Shown here in pieces: positions 1 to 11,767 of a DNA stretch of 64,000 nt (position 1 is the first letter of the stretch; every line of letters begins with the position of its first letter). The notes under the pieces were generated by a model. That model saw only the letters and a list, made by a program, of their open reading frames with translations, did not search any database and had not been told where the DNA came from. The translations under genes were made by a program, and so were the position numbers. The DNA comes from Paracentrotus lividus (Eukaryota > Echinodermata > Echinoidea > Camarodonta > Echinidae): NCBI GenBank assembly GCA_940671915.1, contig CALNVZ010003429.1:20785596-20849595 (forward strand), in the 5' to 3' direction.

Positions 1-800
1 CTGTTTTTGTTTTTAAGAAAAGAATTGTCATCTTTTGGACGGTATGTTTCTCATTATTTAATTATCTTTGTCATTGAATTCTCAGTCGATGTTTACTAGG
101 TTTATTAACAAAGAAAAAAAAAAAGGATACAAAAAGAAGGAAAAAAAAAAACTTACAAGCAAGGTAAAACAACTAAAACAGACCTTTAGATCAAACTTAA
201 AGTTTGTGTAAAAAAGAAAAAAAAGGGAATGGAAAGGGGAAATAAAATAAAAATAAAGGGAAATAGAGAAGAGAGAAAAAGAATATCCATTAACATTACA
301 ATATGAAACTTCATATTGTTGGTAATTTTAAAGCACAAATAATTGTGTCGCCGTTTCCGAGGCTTAGACTGTAGTTTATCTTATCCCTCAGTACATGGAA
401 GAAAAGAATCCAATTTTTTCTCAACCATCAATGTAACCCTTTTGTTTAACATAATAATATTCTTTATATTTTCTATTTTAAACTTGTTGAATGTATAATT
501 ATGTTCAATTTCGAATATTATGTACTGCACTGCACTTTTCCCGCCTTGAGCTGGGGTTATCTCAAATATTCTAAAATAAATGTATTGCTTTGTATTTTCA
601 TGAGAAATTCCTCGTATCTGTCAGTATACGATTTAATGAAACGCCCTCATCATGTATGTTTTCTATTGTTTGTCTTTATTATATATGATATATATGTATT
701 ATTTTCATAACATTATTTCTGCATCACAAACAGGTCGTTTTGCTTTTCAGACGGGATATCTCACTAAATATATATATGTTTCTTTTCTTTACCCACCTAT

Positions 801-970
801 CTTCTTCGTCTACAGCTCCTTTCCTGCTGAGGCTTGTCTTCCCCCCGTAGGTAGGTTTAAAGGCGTCTGTCTCCTGGAAAGATCAAGACTTCACCGACGT
901 TGATGTACCACATCAACGGGACAGACCGTAACCCCGCACTGCGGTACGGGTGCAGGATTGGAGTTTATGA
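801..970 (+). other. Weak candidate exon remnant
   Basis: A local island of higher GC and codon-like composition stands out in AT-rich surroundings. It follows a plausible acceptor (pyrimidine tract ending in CTACAG near 813). Short open segments in different frames include NGTDRNPALRYGCRIGVYD, but no single frame stays open and no clear GT donor follows. It could be a decayed exon or chance. I do not recognise a domain. Confidence 0.15.
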
Positions 971-1932
971 CCCTTTCTTTCTTCTCTTCGTCCCGTCGTC
1001 AAAAATACCTATACTTTGTTTTCAGTTATACATTTTATTTATCATAATTCTTTGCTTTACAAGAAACGAGGTCGGTATTTTATTAGAGATGTATACGACA
1101 GATATTTTGACTTTCTTAATTATCATCAAGCAAAGCTTTGTATTTAAAAAAAAAAAATAAATAAATTAATAAAAACAATAAATAATAATAAAAATAAATT
1201 TTTCGATAGGGAAACCCTAATTATATGATTTTCTTAAAAAGAAAGAAAGAAGAAAAAACACGCAAATGATAAGGCGTAAATATTCATATAATGAATGAAA
1301 GCGCCGTAAAATATAAAAACAACAACAACAACATGTTTGCATACACATGCAAATAAGCAAGGAGACCCGTGAAATAAACTTAAAGGTAAATTAATGCGGT
1401 AAATAATTTTCTAATACCATGTAGATTGTGAAGAATGAGTCACAATAACTTAGTTTTGCTTTGTTTTGTTTTGTTTTTTTTTTTTTCCGGGGGGGGGGGG
1501 GTATTGTCCTTCTACAGAGTTAAAAGAAATTCGAATAGTATACATCAACAATATTGATCAATTACAAATCGGTTCTCTATATTTACTGGTCGAATTTTTA
1601 CATTGGCATATGTAGGGGTTCAATAAGACAACTAACTATGTATAACGTTATTAAAAGAGATGCCACATGTGCATATGGCTCAGACAAAGATTTAAATTAA
1701 CTAATGTAAACAACACAATTCCAATCAACACTCAATTCATCTCAAACATGACATATCAAAAGCAAACATTCCTATCTAATAATCAATTAATTAATAGAGG
1801 CGAGTAAAATGATTAATCAGACAATATTGAATTGAATTGAGTAACCTCTGGGTATTTGAGATTTAATGAAGATATAAAATGCATGAATAATAAAAGAAAT
1901 AGTTACAAAGTATAACTCCTTGTCGAATTTTT

Positions 1933-2036
1933 AGAGAGAGAGAAAGAGAAAGAGAAAGAGAAGGGGGAGAGAGTGTACTGTACCACTACATTGATGACGT
2001 GGTGAGACAGAGAGAGAGGGAGGGAGAGAGAAGGGG
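1933..2036. repeat. GA-rich microsatellite
   Basis: Two blocks of (GA)n/(GGGA)n separated by a short unique spacer. The phrase 'gtgtactgtaccacta' recurs in variant form after each block, suggesting a local duplication. Confidence 0.7.
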
Positions 2037-4581
2037 GAAGAGAGTGTAAAGTACCACTAATGTACTATACTGACATATTTATGTGGCCAAGTGGTCATTG
2101 GCCTCAACCCTTGATCCCTAGAAACAGCAAGTACATGTACATGTACAAGAGACATAGGAGTAAAAACTAAGAAATGAAACCTAACAAATACTATAGGAGG
2201 GAGAATTTGGAATAAAAGATTTAAGTTGAACTATGCAGCACAATATAAAGTCTGCAACTTACACATATATTTAGACATTGAAAGAAAAAAGAATTTAAAA
2301 CAATAATAAGAAATAACGCCAGACTGTTTTCCAACCAAGAAAGGTGTCGTTAACTAAATGTTGAGATATGCAATTATTATCGAAAGCAAAATAATATAGA
2401 TTTGGAGTTAATGACTGTTAGAGCCTATTACCTACACGCTGAAGGTAAAGGTGTCATGTGAATTTTACAGCTTTGAAAGCTGCTAAATGCATTTTGTTTA
2501 TGTTTAGAATATTGTTTTTCCTTGTGATGTAGAAAATGGCTTATTTTTTATTTTGAAAAAAAAAATAATAATAAATAAATTATAGGTATCGTAAATAAGA
2601 CAACGCAGCTCAAAAGCATAGAACTGTGAAATAGGTTTACAGTTGTTTGTTTGTTTCTTTTAATTAGCATATGATCTCCATGTATCTCACATCACATCTC
2701 AGTCTGCCAACATGACGAAGAAAAAAAAAACATTAATCATATACAAGGTACATGGTGTTTTATTAGGTCTTCCAGGTATATATTCCTAGTATTGAAAGCA
2801 GTCGGTTGTTAAAAGATAAAAGGAATGTCCATACTCGTTAAGAAAATGATTGATAACGATCTGAATGCCCCTGACAATGGATAATCGGACTATAATATTG
2901 CCATACTTTGACAAAAGGAAGCAAATGACATTTCATAAAAATTTTAGTTATTGACTTTTTTTTTCTTTACCAAGTTTCCCTCGACCGAATTTTATACATA
3001 AACATTTAAACGTAATCAAATGTTTCAGACAACGAATTTTTGGGAGTGCAATTATGTCAGCGTAAATGTCACTGGACATAATCTCCGATTTAACAGAAAA
3101 TATAATTCAGTCACATAATTGTATATTCTATAAAGTAGGACAGTATATAGTTTGTTTTATTTTAAAAAATAATGTCACTCAGGGTTTCAGGGTTTGACAA
3201 ATCGAAACTTTTCTTATTGCGCTATAATACTTCGGTAATTAATTATAATTAATTCGAAACTAGACTTTGAAAAATTTTCTTTTGACTTCTCAAATGACAT
3301 CCATTACCTCTAAATCATATTATACGTGTAGTTACTACATATTATTTTTATTCTAGTATTTCCTTTCTTTCTTCAAAGTCTGGATACATGCCACTAAATA
3401 CATTGTTTGTGTATTGTATACACAAACAAAATCAACAAGAATACAACAAAAATAATTCGTAACGTGCTCTTAGAGAGAAATATCAAATAGTACTCTCTCA
3501 ATGTAAAAGAGTTGAAAAACTTTGAAAAGGAGGTAAAGTCCACTCTTCCAAGGAGTAAAACGTGTGACAACTTTTGTTTATTGTTCATTGAAAAGTGAGC
3601 GGTCACCGTAGTCACGTTACAGAATTAAGGGGGGGGGGTTGGGGGAGTTAAACGTCACAGTCGGGATTCGAATTGTTATAAATTGATCAAAAGGCACATG
3701 CCACTAGGGATCGTTGAAATTGTCAGGTGCATAACAAATTATTATCATGATTATTGTATATAAATGTTGTGCGTCGAGTAAATTGACAAAAGTCGTTCAC
3801 TCTTCGTCACCTGTATGAGATGACGTAATATAAAATGTTCAAATCGATTTTGAGTGAAAGTCTCTTCACTCTAAAGGTAGAGAGGAAATGTTACTCTTTC
3901 AAATTGACAGCATAATTATCAAATTTCTTAAGAGGCATGCAGAAGTGATACTATTGTTATTAATTATCCGGTACAACCATTAAGCTTCGGCGATCGATCA
4001 ATATCAACGTTTATAACGATGTATTTCTCCAACCGAAAGTCATTATGTAAAATTAATGATGTGGCAATGAAACCCAATTAACATTTTAATTCATTTATAA
4101 TCTCTGTTTACAATCTGTCTTTTATTTCTTATCATCCTAGTCCTTGACAACGAGTACGTGTAAGATAAAAAAGAATGCATTTAAATGAATATTTACAACA
4201 TTAAATGGACTTATGTATTTTTACTTATAACACAAAAACTATATATCCGAATTTTACACAAATCGCATTAATTTATCGCATAAATATAGATAATTACTCA
4301 CGACACAAGATATGTTGGTACTAAGCTAGTGAAATGCATTTGTACATGCAATCATGTGTTTTATATCATACAAGTTTTTTTTTTTCCAATTCAGTTATTA
4401 AATACTGTGAGCAAACTGATAATGGATGAATGTATGTGTTATCCCTTTCTGACGAATTTGGTCGCGAACCAGTGAAATCTTTACTACCTGAAATGTGAGC
4501 ATTAAATAAATCAAATTTTATGACACTTTGCTACACGGAGTGAATGTGTGTTTGTTTGTTTTTTACAGTTGCATTATGCAC

Positions 4582-7379
4582 CAGGCGCGGATCGAGGGGG
4601 GGGGCCGACGGGCCCGGGCCCCCCCCCCCAAAAAAAAAAAGAGGAGAAAAAGGGAGAGAAAAGAAGAAAAAGAAAGAAAGAGAAGGGAATGAAGCCCGAT
4701 GTCTGTACAATATTCGCAAAACTTTATTCAATAATAAGCGCGAAATAGGCCTAAATGGGTTCTAAACGACCATAACTAAGGCCTATAATATATATATATA
4801 TATATATTTTTTTTAGAAAAAGAAATTCATTACTGACGAAGAGTAAAACTAAGGAAAAAATATTTAAGACTAAAATTTCCAAATTTCACAAAGAAAAGAG
4901 GCCTCGTGGACCCTCGGCCTAGTGGACCCTAGGCCTAGTGGGCCCTCGGCCTCGATGGAAAATAGTCGGCCTCGTGGGAATACTAGAAAGTGCCCCATTA
5001 TTTATTCCATATATCTTTTAAAAACTTTTTAAAACTCAACTTTTCGGCTTGCGCTACGCGCTCGCGGATACTAAATCATAATGCACAAATAACTCCAATT
5101 TTGAGCTCCAAATTTTTCGGCTCGCGCTTCGCGCTCGCACCTAGGCCTACCAATTAAGTAGGGTATATAATGCACAATTAACTCAAACTTTTCAGCTCAC
5201 TCTTCGCGTTCGCGGATACTTAATTGGGTCTATAAAACACAATTATCTGGAAAAAAAAAATAATATTAGAAAGTACCCCTTAATTTATTGCATATATCTT
5301 TCAAAACCCAAAATTTTCGGCTCGCGCTTCCAGCTCGCGGATACTTAATAGGGTCTATAATACACAATTATCTACAATTCTTTATGCTAGAAAGTGCCCC
5401 TTTATTTATTCTATATATCGTTTAAAATCCTAAATTTTCGGCTCGCGTATCGCGCTCGCAGATACCAATCTAATAGGGTATATAATATAATACACAATTA
5501 ACTCAAAATTTTACCTCAAAATTTTCAGTTCACACTTAGCGCTCGCGGATACTAAAAAGGGTCTATTATACACATTTATCTACGATTTTTAATACTAGAA
5601 AGTGCCCTTTTATTTGTTCCATATATCTCTTTAAAACCCAAAATTTTCTGCTCGCGCTCCGCGCTCGCGGATACTAAATAGGGTCTATAATACACAATTA
5701 TCTACGATTTTTAATACTAGGAAAGTGCCCCTTTATTTATTCTATATATCTTTTAAAACCCCAAATTTTAGGCTCGCGCTTCGCGGCTCGCAGATACCAA
5801 TCTAGTAGGGTATATAATATATATACTAGGATGTCCAACACAAAAGCAAAAAGCCACTAGAACGGTTTCCACTTCACTGTATGGATGTAGTCACCCATGC
5901 ATTTACAATGCAAACAATAACCCATGCACTGCCTACTCAATAATACACAGGCAGAGAAATAGCAAAATTTTAACAAAAAACAGCTTTCGAAATTGTCATT
6001 TGGCCAGTGGTAAATATCAATCATTTTATTCCTAATTGGTCAGTTTCTTCCTTGGAATACCTCAGCAGGGATCAACTTTTCCTGTTTGAAAAAATTGATA
6101 TGAAAAATCTTACAGCGTGTTCAAAGTGATGCTTCTGTGTGATGTGTGTTATAACTGGAATTTCTCATGATTGGAATAGATTCAGATAAAGAAAGTGGAT
6201 ATCTAATAAAATTTAAACTATTTTTGAACAAAAAATGTATTGGTGAAAAACAAAGAACAATGTTTACCACTGGCATTTAAGTTTTGAAATTACTCTACCC
6301 TCTCTAACACTCAGCTCTGAGCCACACCACCATGAAATAGCCTATTGTCTAGGGTGTTCCTATTGAACATATGCCCTACTGGAGTATTTTTCCACGGTGG
6401 TCATATTGGATCACATACGGTAACATATCTGTCAACCATCAGTTTTGTATGCCATACTTTTTGTATAATCTACTCATACGCCTCAATTATGTTACTATAA
6501 TCTCATTCATTTTGAACAAACAGAAGAAATGTTTGGTATGATTTGGTTGAATAAATCGAAGACAAAAAGACCATAAACTTGAGCTTTTATTGCATTTTCT
6601 GGCTTTGTCTAAACTTGTAAAAGTGTTCTAGCAGCTCATTGGTAATCTGAGACACTCTTTGGGTCATATCTTTGAAAGGGAACATCCAATTGTGATATAC
6701 AAGTACAAAAATCTTCTTTTAAATGCTCTAGTCCAATAAGCCTGGCAAAAACAACTTTAGAATAACTTAAAATTTTGTGGACATCCCTAATAATAACAAT
6801 TACTCAAAATTACAGCTCACGCTTCGCGCTCGCGGATACTAAAAAGGTCTATAATACATAATTATCTACGTATTTTAATACTAGAATGTGCCCCTCATTC
6901 CATACTTATTTCATAATCTTTTAAAACCAAATTTTCGGGTCGCGCTTTGCGCTCGCTGACATGTCTGATTTAATCATAATGCACAAATAACTCACATAAT
7001 GCACAAATAACTCCAATTTTGAGCTTAAATTTTCGGCTGCGCGTTCGCGCTCGCAGATACCAATTAGTAGGGATATAATGCCACAATTACATCAAAGTTT
7101 GCATCTCATGGTGGCAATTTAGAATACATATTCAAACCACTAAATTTTTGTTTAAATATACCGATTTTTTTGGGTGTTTTTTTGTTGTTGTTGCTATATA
7201 TTATTATATTTGTTTCATAGGAGTAAATTTAAATTGTTTAAATTCCTCGTTTTACGTCAGTATAGGCCTATATATCGGGGAAGGTTAACTCGCGCTTCGC
7301 GCTCGTTTGTCTCGCTCCGTCGCAATATATTTTTTTCAAAGTTGGCCCCCCGCCCTGGAAAATCCTGGATCCGCGCCTG
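4582..7379. mobile_element. 2.8 kb TIR transposon, TSD ATGCAC
   Basis: The ends read CAGGCGCGGATCGAGG and, inverted, CAGGCGCGGATCCAGG. The same six bases ATGCAC flank both ends (4576-4581 and 7380-7385), a direct sign of target-site duplication. Inside there is no transposase reading frame. It contains at least eight degenerate copies of a roughly 120 bp unit with a 'ctcgcgcttcgcgctcgcgg' core and a 'tactagaaagtgcccctt' segment. It is therefore a non-autonomous DNA transposon that carries a satellite-like array. The superfamily is not certain: a 6-bp duplication does not settle hAT versus another class. A second element is nested at about 5827-6789. Confidence 0.75.
5827..6789. mobile_element. 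Nested element within the 4.6-7.4 kb transposon
   Basis: Unique sequence of about 960 bp interrupts the repeat array. Its ends are short inverted repeats (TAGGATGTCC at the left, GGACATCCCTA at the right). On both sides the array resumes with the same 'tataata...caattaactcaaa' phrase. No open reading frame of note is present. Confidence 0.5.
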
Positions 7380-7593
7380 ATGCACGCTCTGATTTGGGAG
7401 ATATTCGTGCTCATCATTAAATTTCATCAATTCCATTCCAATTGTTGTTATTATTTTAGTCAATTATACCAATCGCATTGCAATTGAACATTATACAAAG
7501 ATTATGTTGATTTTGAACTGATAATTGTCTTGAAAAATAAAAAAATAGAAGTCCTTACAAACGCTTAATGACTAAGTATTTGGTGCATTTATC

Positions 7594-7603
7594 TTTATTT
7601 ATT
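7594..7603 (-). promoter_or_regulatory. Polyadenylation signal of the minus-strand WSC gene
   Basis: Overlapping AATAAA hexamers on the minus strand (reading TTTATTTATT on plus), about 185 bases downstream of the TAA at 7786-7788. The position is right for a cleavage signal of the minus-strand gene. Confidence 0.45.
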
Positions 7604-7785
7604 CAACACTTTAAGATCGACATTATCGATTATCCTTGTTTTTTGTGCACAATTCGCTATCCAGGAAACATAATATTTACTGTGCTTAGGGCCAGCATCC
7701 CACCACCCTACCGCTTAAGATCCAAAATAAACCCAAAGATCGGGAATATCACCCACACTTATACCATGGCATTTAACATTCACTC

Positions 7786-8824
7786 TTATTTTGGAGCAGC
7801 TGCCATGAATGATGGTATCTCAGTCTCGTAGTCGTGAGAGACAGAAGAGCCGCTACTGACCCGAGAAGGAGGAAGGTTGGTGTCATACGTCGGTTCTTCA
7901 TCTTTGCTCTCTTTAACTGGAGATGCCAGTTCTTCATCTACGCCCTCTTTCTCTGGAGATGCCGGTTGTTCATCCACGCCCTCTTTCTCTGGAGATGCCG
8001 GTTTTTCATCTAGGTTTTCTTTGGCGAAGAGCAATCATCTGGCGGGTGGTCATCAGTAGATACAGTCTGAGGCCTTTCACTACCTAGCTGCAAGACAGAT
8101 TCATCTTTGGCAGCCACCGGGGGATATCGTTAGACACTGAAGTGGATGACTGGATCAGATTCTCTTTGGTTACTGCATGCTGGTAGATTATAGGGCCAAG
8201 GACATCATATGGCCCAGGAGTCCATCCATTGTCGCAGTAGATGTGACACTCCTTCGGATCTTTCCCCTTCTTTCAGGTCCATGTAGCTTCGATGTTGCGG
8301 AATTGTGTTGTTTCGTTGGACGAGCTGAAGGTCAGGTCCGAGCCATTTGCATTCGTCCCCTTCGCGAGGCCGATACGCAGCGGTGGAGCGGCGTTTAGTG
8401 GTTGGTAGCTCGGTATTGACGGAAGTTCTCGTCTGCATACGCTGAGATCTCTTCCGTTTTCCTTTGGTTAGATCTCGTGGGCCAAACTCGACAAGCTTCT
8501 AGACTAATCTTCTTACGGACTGTAATGACAATCAGTGTTCCTACTACCGACCAGGCAAACAACAACGAAGGAAAAAACAATGGATGTCCAACGAAGATGT
8601 CGACTCATCAGAGCGGCTTGCATAGTTGACGACCTCAGGGCGTGTGGAAGTGGCATGAAGGATGGTCTTGGGTTAGGATGTGGAGATGTAATGTAGGTTG
8701 CGAGTGCAGAAGTCTGGTACCCTTGTTGTTTGATTGGGCGTGAGCAGGTCTAGTGGTTTCTGCATAGGGGTGCAGTAAGGCGAGAGGGCTTGTTGGATTG
8801 ATGGTTTTGAAGCTGTCGCTGCAG
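7786..8824 (-). pseudogene. Terminal exon(s) of the minus-strand WSC gene: stalk, TM, cytoplasmic tail (frame-broken)
   Basis: Minus-strand acceptor TTTCCTAG lies at 8825-8826. What follows reads as a Ser/Thr/Pro-rich extracellular stalk (for example HATSTRPEVVNYASRSDEST). Next comes a hydrophobic stretch near 8580-8520 (...VVGTLIVITVRKK), a transmembrane helix with a basic stop-transfer sequence, then a charged tail. The last 82 codons (8034-7786) hold three direct 45-base repeats giving DE(K/Q/E)PASPEKEGV-type units. After these come the tyrosine motifs TYDTNL and DYETEI, which could be signalling or sorting sites, and a TAA stop. The pieces lie in different frames: I count about four single-base-type shifts (in the stalk, inside the TM, after residue motif QYRATNH, and before the 45-base repeats). 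Either the gene is decayed, the sequence has indel errors, or small introns were missed. The type I receptor interpretation is inference. Confidence 0.5.
7898..8034 (-). repeat. Three 45-bp in-frame coding repeats
   Basis: Direct repeats of 45 bases encode PASPEKEGVDE-like units in the predicted cytoplasmic tail. The length is a multiple of three, so unit gain or loss would keep frame. The units differ by substitutions only. Confidence 0.75.
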
Positions 8825-9099
8825 CTAGGAAACAAAAATAAAACACACTGTTCTGTTCTACTATTATAATAATCGATAAACAATAAGAGCAATAGACATC
8901 AAATCATTGTAACGCAAAATGTGAATATGATCTCTAAGTCGACCAACAAATTGCTTTCGAAATATGTTTACATTCTTTCGATGGAAACAATTGCTTAGCC
9001 TGTTCGATCGTCCAGTTATTATTGTTTGCACAGCCTTGATTAGCATATAGTAACATTAGACAAATAGAGATTTGAATCAAACAAACTTTTCAGACTTAC

Positions 9100-9145
9100 G
9101 ATCCTCGGTTCTAACTTCTTGACTTTTAGTCTTATAGCACATGCC
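9100..9145 (-). CDS. Possible small exon of the minus-strand WSC gene
   Basis: A good minus-strand donor, C|GTAAGT, ends at 9100. Possible acceptors 20-45 bases upstream give short in-frame peptides (for example SQEVRTED, phase 1 end) that would join to the terminal exon at 8824 in phase. The exon is so short that this rests on the donor and phase alone. Confidence 0.2.
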
Positions 9146-9267
9146 TATTTGTGTTAAACGAAAGGTTAAAATTGACAATCATGATGCTTTATGAAATAAA
9201 GAACGATCCCACTCTCTTTCAAAATTTACTTTGAATAGATAGCAGAATTATTATGGAATATACATAC

Positions 9268-9313
9268 CTGTAGAAATCCTTGACATGCAACTTCGCCAAC
9301 CACAGGGTATTAA
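9268..9313 (-). CDS. Possible 46-nt exon of the minus-strand WSC gene
   Basis: Bounded by TTTGTACGCAG and CAG|GTATGT on the minus strand. It is open in the phase left by the WSC exon (VNTLWLAKLHVKDFY) and ends in phase 2. No homology is recognised. It may be a stalk exon or chance. Confidence 0.25.
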
Positions 9314-9735
9314 CTGCGTACAAAGAATAAAACATGAAGCGGAAAGAATTGTTAGTTGGATCGTTATTTTAATAAGTATGTTATGTTGATCGTTTTGTTT
9401 TCTAAAAAACAATCATGTCTTCAAAAGATGGATATTGATTCAGGTGTACGTTTTCATTTATCAAATGATATCATGACGTAGAAAACAAAAGGTAAACCAT
9501 TATCTGACTTGATTCGATTGATTATAAAAATTCACAAACAATTTACTGAGCACGTATTACGTGTTCATTTATTTTCAACGCCACTTGTGATTCATCAAAG
9601 ACTGCCTCAGAAGATTGGGTGTTGCATGGCGTTCATTATTATGTTTGTTTATGTTTACCTTATTTTCGAAAGCTTCAAAATGGGTAAGAATTCTTACAAC
9701 ACAAGTGTTGCTACTATGACTATTCTTATACATAC

Positions 9736-10005
9736 CTGTATAGGTCTGTACAGCGTCTCTCCCACCACAGAAATCACCCACACTCCCAGGGCACGGGATG
9801 CCACACTGATCCTGAGCATCTGAAAGACTCACATTGCAGGTGAGTGAACATCCACAGAGACAGATGTGGCCATCGTACAACCCTGCAAGGGTGTAGCGAT
9901 TGTCGTTGCAGAGACGGAAGCAGTATCCCATGTCCATTCTGATTGAGGAATACCTGAATTCCTCCTGTATGCAGTGCTTCCGGTAGCACCCGATAAATTC
10001 GGCAT
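9736..10005 (-). CDS. WSC domain exon of a secreted/membrane protein
   Basis: A complete WSC (cell wall stress component) domain of about 90 residues fills a 270-nt exon flanked by CACTCAG and G|GTATGT, phase 1 at both ends. Diagnostic features in order: FIGCY near the start, then GYCFRLCND, then LAGLYDGHICLCGCSLTC, then CGIPCPGSVGDFCGGRDAVQTY. The Cys spacing and the closing CGG-x-x-A-V-Q-x-Y are typical. WSC domains are known from yeast stress sensors, polycystin-1 and many invertebrate extracellular proteins and are thought to bind carbohydrate. The phase 1 start joins exactly to the signal-peptide exon at 14306-14423, giving CSK-D-AEFIGCY across the junction. The intron between them is 4.3 kb and full of transposons. 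The domain itself is intact. Confidence 0.85.
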
Positions 10006-10756
10006 CTGAGTGGGGAAAGGTGTATAAAAGAAAATGAGAAATTTAATTTAAGATCGTAAATCTCTTAAAATCTTTAACAGGGAGGGGGAGTATTTGTGTT
10101 TATGTTATAGTATCCAGTAATGTTTAGTCTAGGCCTACATTTTCTCCAATGCACATTCACCACATTCATTTTCTACAACTAGTATTATTTTGGAGGTAGA
10201 TGCTTGCATGGTGGATTCGAATGCGGTGATGAGGTTTAATGTTCACTGTGTGGGTCCTAAAAAGGACTGTTTGAAGACGGACAGTCAACCTGTCCGAAAC
10301 GTCGAGCACTCTCTACTACTACTCAAGCCTTCCTCGCATCTCGTCTTCTTAACTGCTTTACAGTCCTTTTCAGGACTAAATCAAGAAAGATCACCTCTAA
10401 TTCTACCCTCTACTCTCTATCTCGCCTCTAAATTTTCTACTTTCTGTAACTCTCCATTTCCTCTTCCACTTTCTCAAACAGTTCTTTTTAGGACTAACCA
10501 CATGGTGAACCGTAAACCTAATCACAGTAGTATTATTTTGTTTTTAGAATGCGTTACATTTATTGAATGTTTTTTTTTTTTTTTTGAATGGTTTATTAAA
10601 AATACTGGAAATCGCAGCCCGAAGGCTGAATTATATTCAGTTTACAAAGAAAATCGTCACACATAGATAACATTTAAATAGATAAACTAAACAATTATTC
10701 AAATTTACAAAAGCATAAACAAATTATTATTTGAAACACCGTAAAAACCAAACATT

Positions 10757-11265
10757 TACACTCTAAAAACTGAAGTGCTAATCTATGGGTGCTCGTATAG
10801 AGACTGCACTTGAAGTGCTAATTTATCAACAAAAAATGTTCATGGTTGGTATGGGATTCGAACCGGGTTCACCTAGACTTGGAAGAGTACCGGTGACGTT
10901 ACTAATAAACCAAAGGAGATCTCCCTAACATGACTGAATTATGAAAGCATAGTAGATGATTATGGCAACTTTTAAGAAAGTTCATCATCATGAAACAATA
11001 TGATCTGCTAGCAATCGTGAGATGTGAATTGGTCTAACGTGCTCGTAAGCGCTTCTCATCCAGGGGACCCAGGTTCGAATCCTAACGAAGTCACGCCATT
11101 TTTGCCCATTTTTGTTGAAATTTCAGCTCACGTAAGCGTGCTAAAAAAACAGCACTTACAGTGCAGTTAAACAGCACTTTGAGTGCAGTCACTCTACAAG
11201 CTCTTAAAAAGGGCTGATTTCAGCCTCTGCAGTGCTAAAAATAGCACTTCAGTTTTTAGAGTGTA
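10757..11265. mobile_element. 509-bp MITE with TIR TACACTCTAAAAACTG
   Basis: The terminal inverted repeats match perfectly over 24 bp (10757-10780 and 11242-11265), beginning TACACTCTAAA and ending GAAGTGCTA. A TA target site is likely. Inside are further copies of AGCACTT/GTGCAGT words and two tRNA-like B boxes in opposite orientation. It lies in the first intron of the minus-strand WSC gene. Confidence 0.75.
10854..11082. other. Opposed tRNA B-box-like motifs inside the MITE
   Basis: GGATTCGAACC at 10854-10864 is a B box on the minus strand and GGTTCGAATCC at 11072-11082 is one on the plus strand. Neither neighbourhood folds into an obvious complete tRNA by eye, so these look like tRNA-derived (SINE-like) pieces captured by the element. 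Confidence 0.4.
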
Positions 11266-11666
11266 CAACCTCATGAATTTATGGCGGGAAAAAAAAAATC
11301 GCTTTTTAGAGTTGAATAGGCCTATTTGACATATTGATCTGTGGACATGACTGATATCGAAAGTGGCATTGATGATAGTTCGTTATTTTTAACATATATT
11401 TGTAAAGCGTATGCAGGGACATGATCTCGGGGAATTTAATTATAATGCGTTCATAAAGCTTACACTCAATCCCCAAATACACCTACACAGTAGCTCATAT
11501 TAATACGTTTTGTATATAATATTAACGCGTTGTTTTTGTTGAGTTCCTTTACAATATTTTTGAAGCTGTCAATTTGGAAAAGAAAAAAAAATGTTCAAAT
11601 TATATTATTATTGGCGTTGTCCGCAGTGGGGAATTTAGACGGGGACTCAGTAGTCGCCCCTATATA

Positions 11667-11734
11667 CAGGCCGTAACCAGGGGGGTTCGGGGGTTCGAAC
11701 GAACCCCCCGCAGGCGAGCAGGCGTCCGCTTGAC

Positions 11735-11767
<33 letters not shown>

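Larger units (their letters stand above)
1..4581. other. Gene-poor AT-rich region
   Basis: I see no supportable gene here. It holds poly-A/T runs, a T-run followed by a 12-G run near 1470-1501, GA-rich microsatellite at about 1933-2036, and an AT dinucleotide run near 4785-4808. A slightly GC-richer island at about 801-970 is listed separately as a weak exon candidate. Confidence 0.6.

Noticed and set aside
4582-7379. CRISPR-like array (regular GC-rich repeats with spacers)
   Set aside because: Eukaryotic context, unit length about 120 bp with related 'spacers', inside a TIR element with target duplication.
10190-10666. 158-codon frame on the plus strand
   Set aside because: Starts in and overlaps intron sequence of the minus-strand WSC gene. 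Low-complexity, with no recognisable domain or splice context.
11036-11100. Possible tRNA gene around GGTTCGAATCC
   Set aside because: Only the B box is convincing. I could not pair an acceptor stem or anticodon arm, and it lies inside a MITE.
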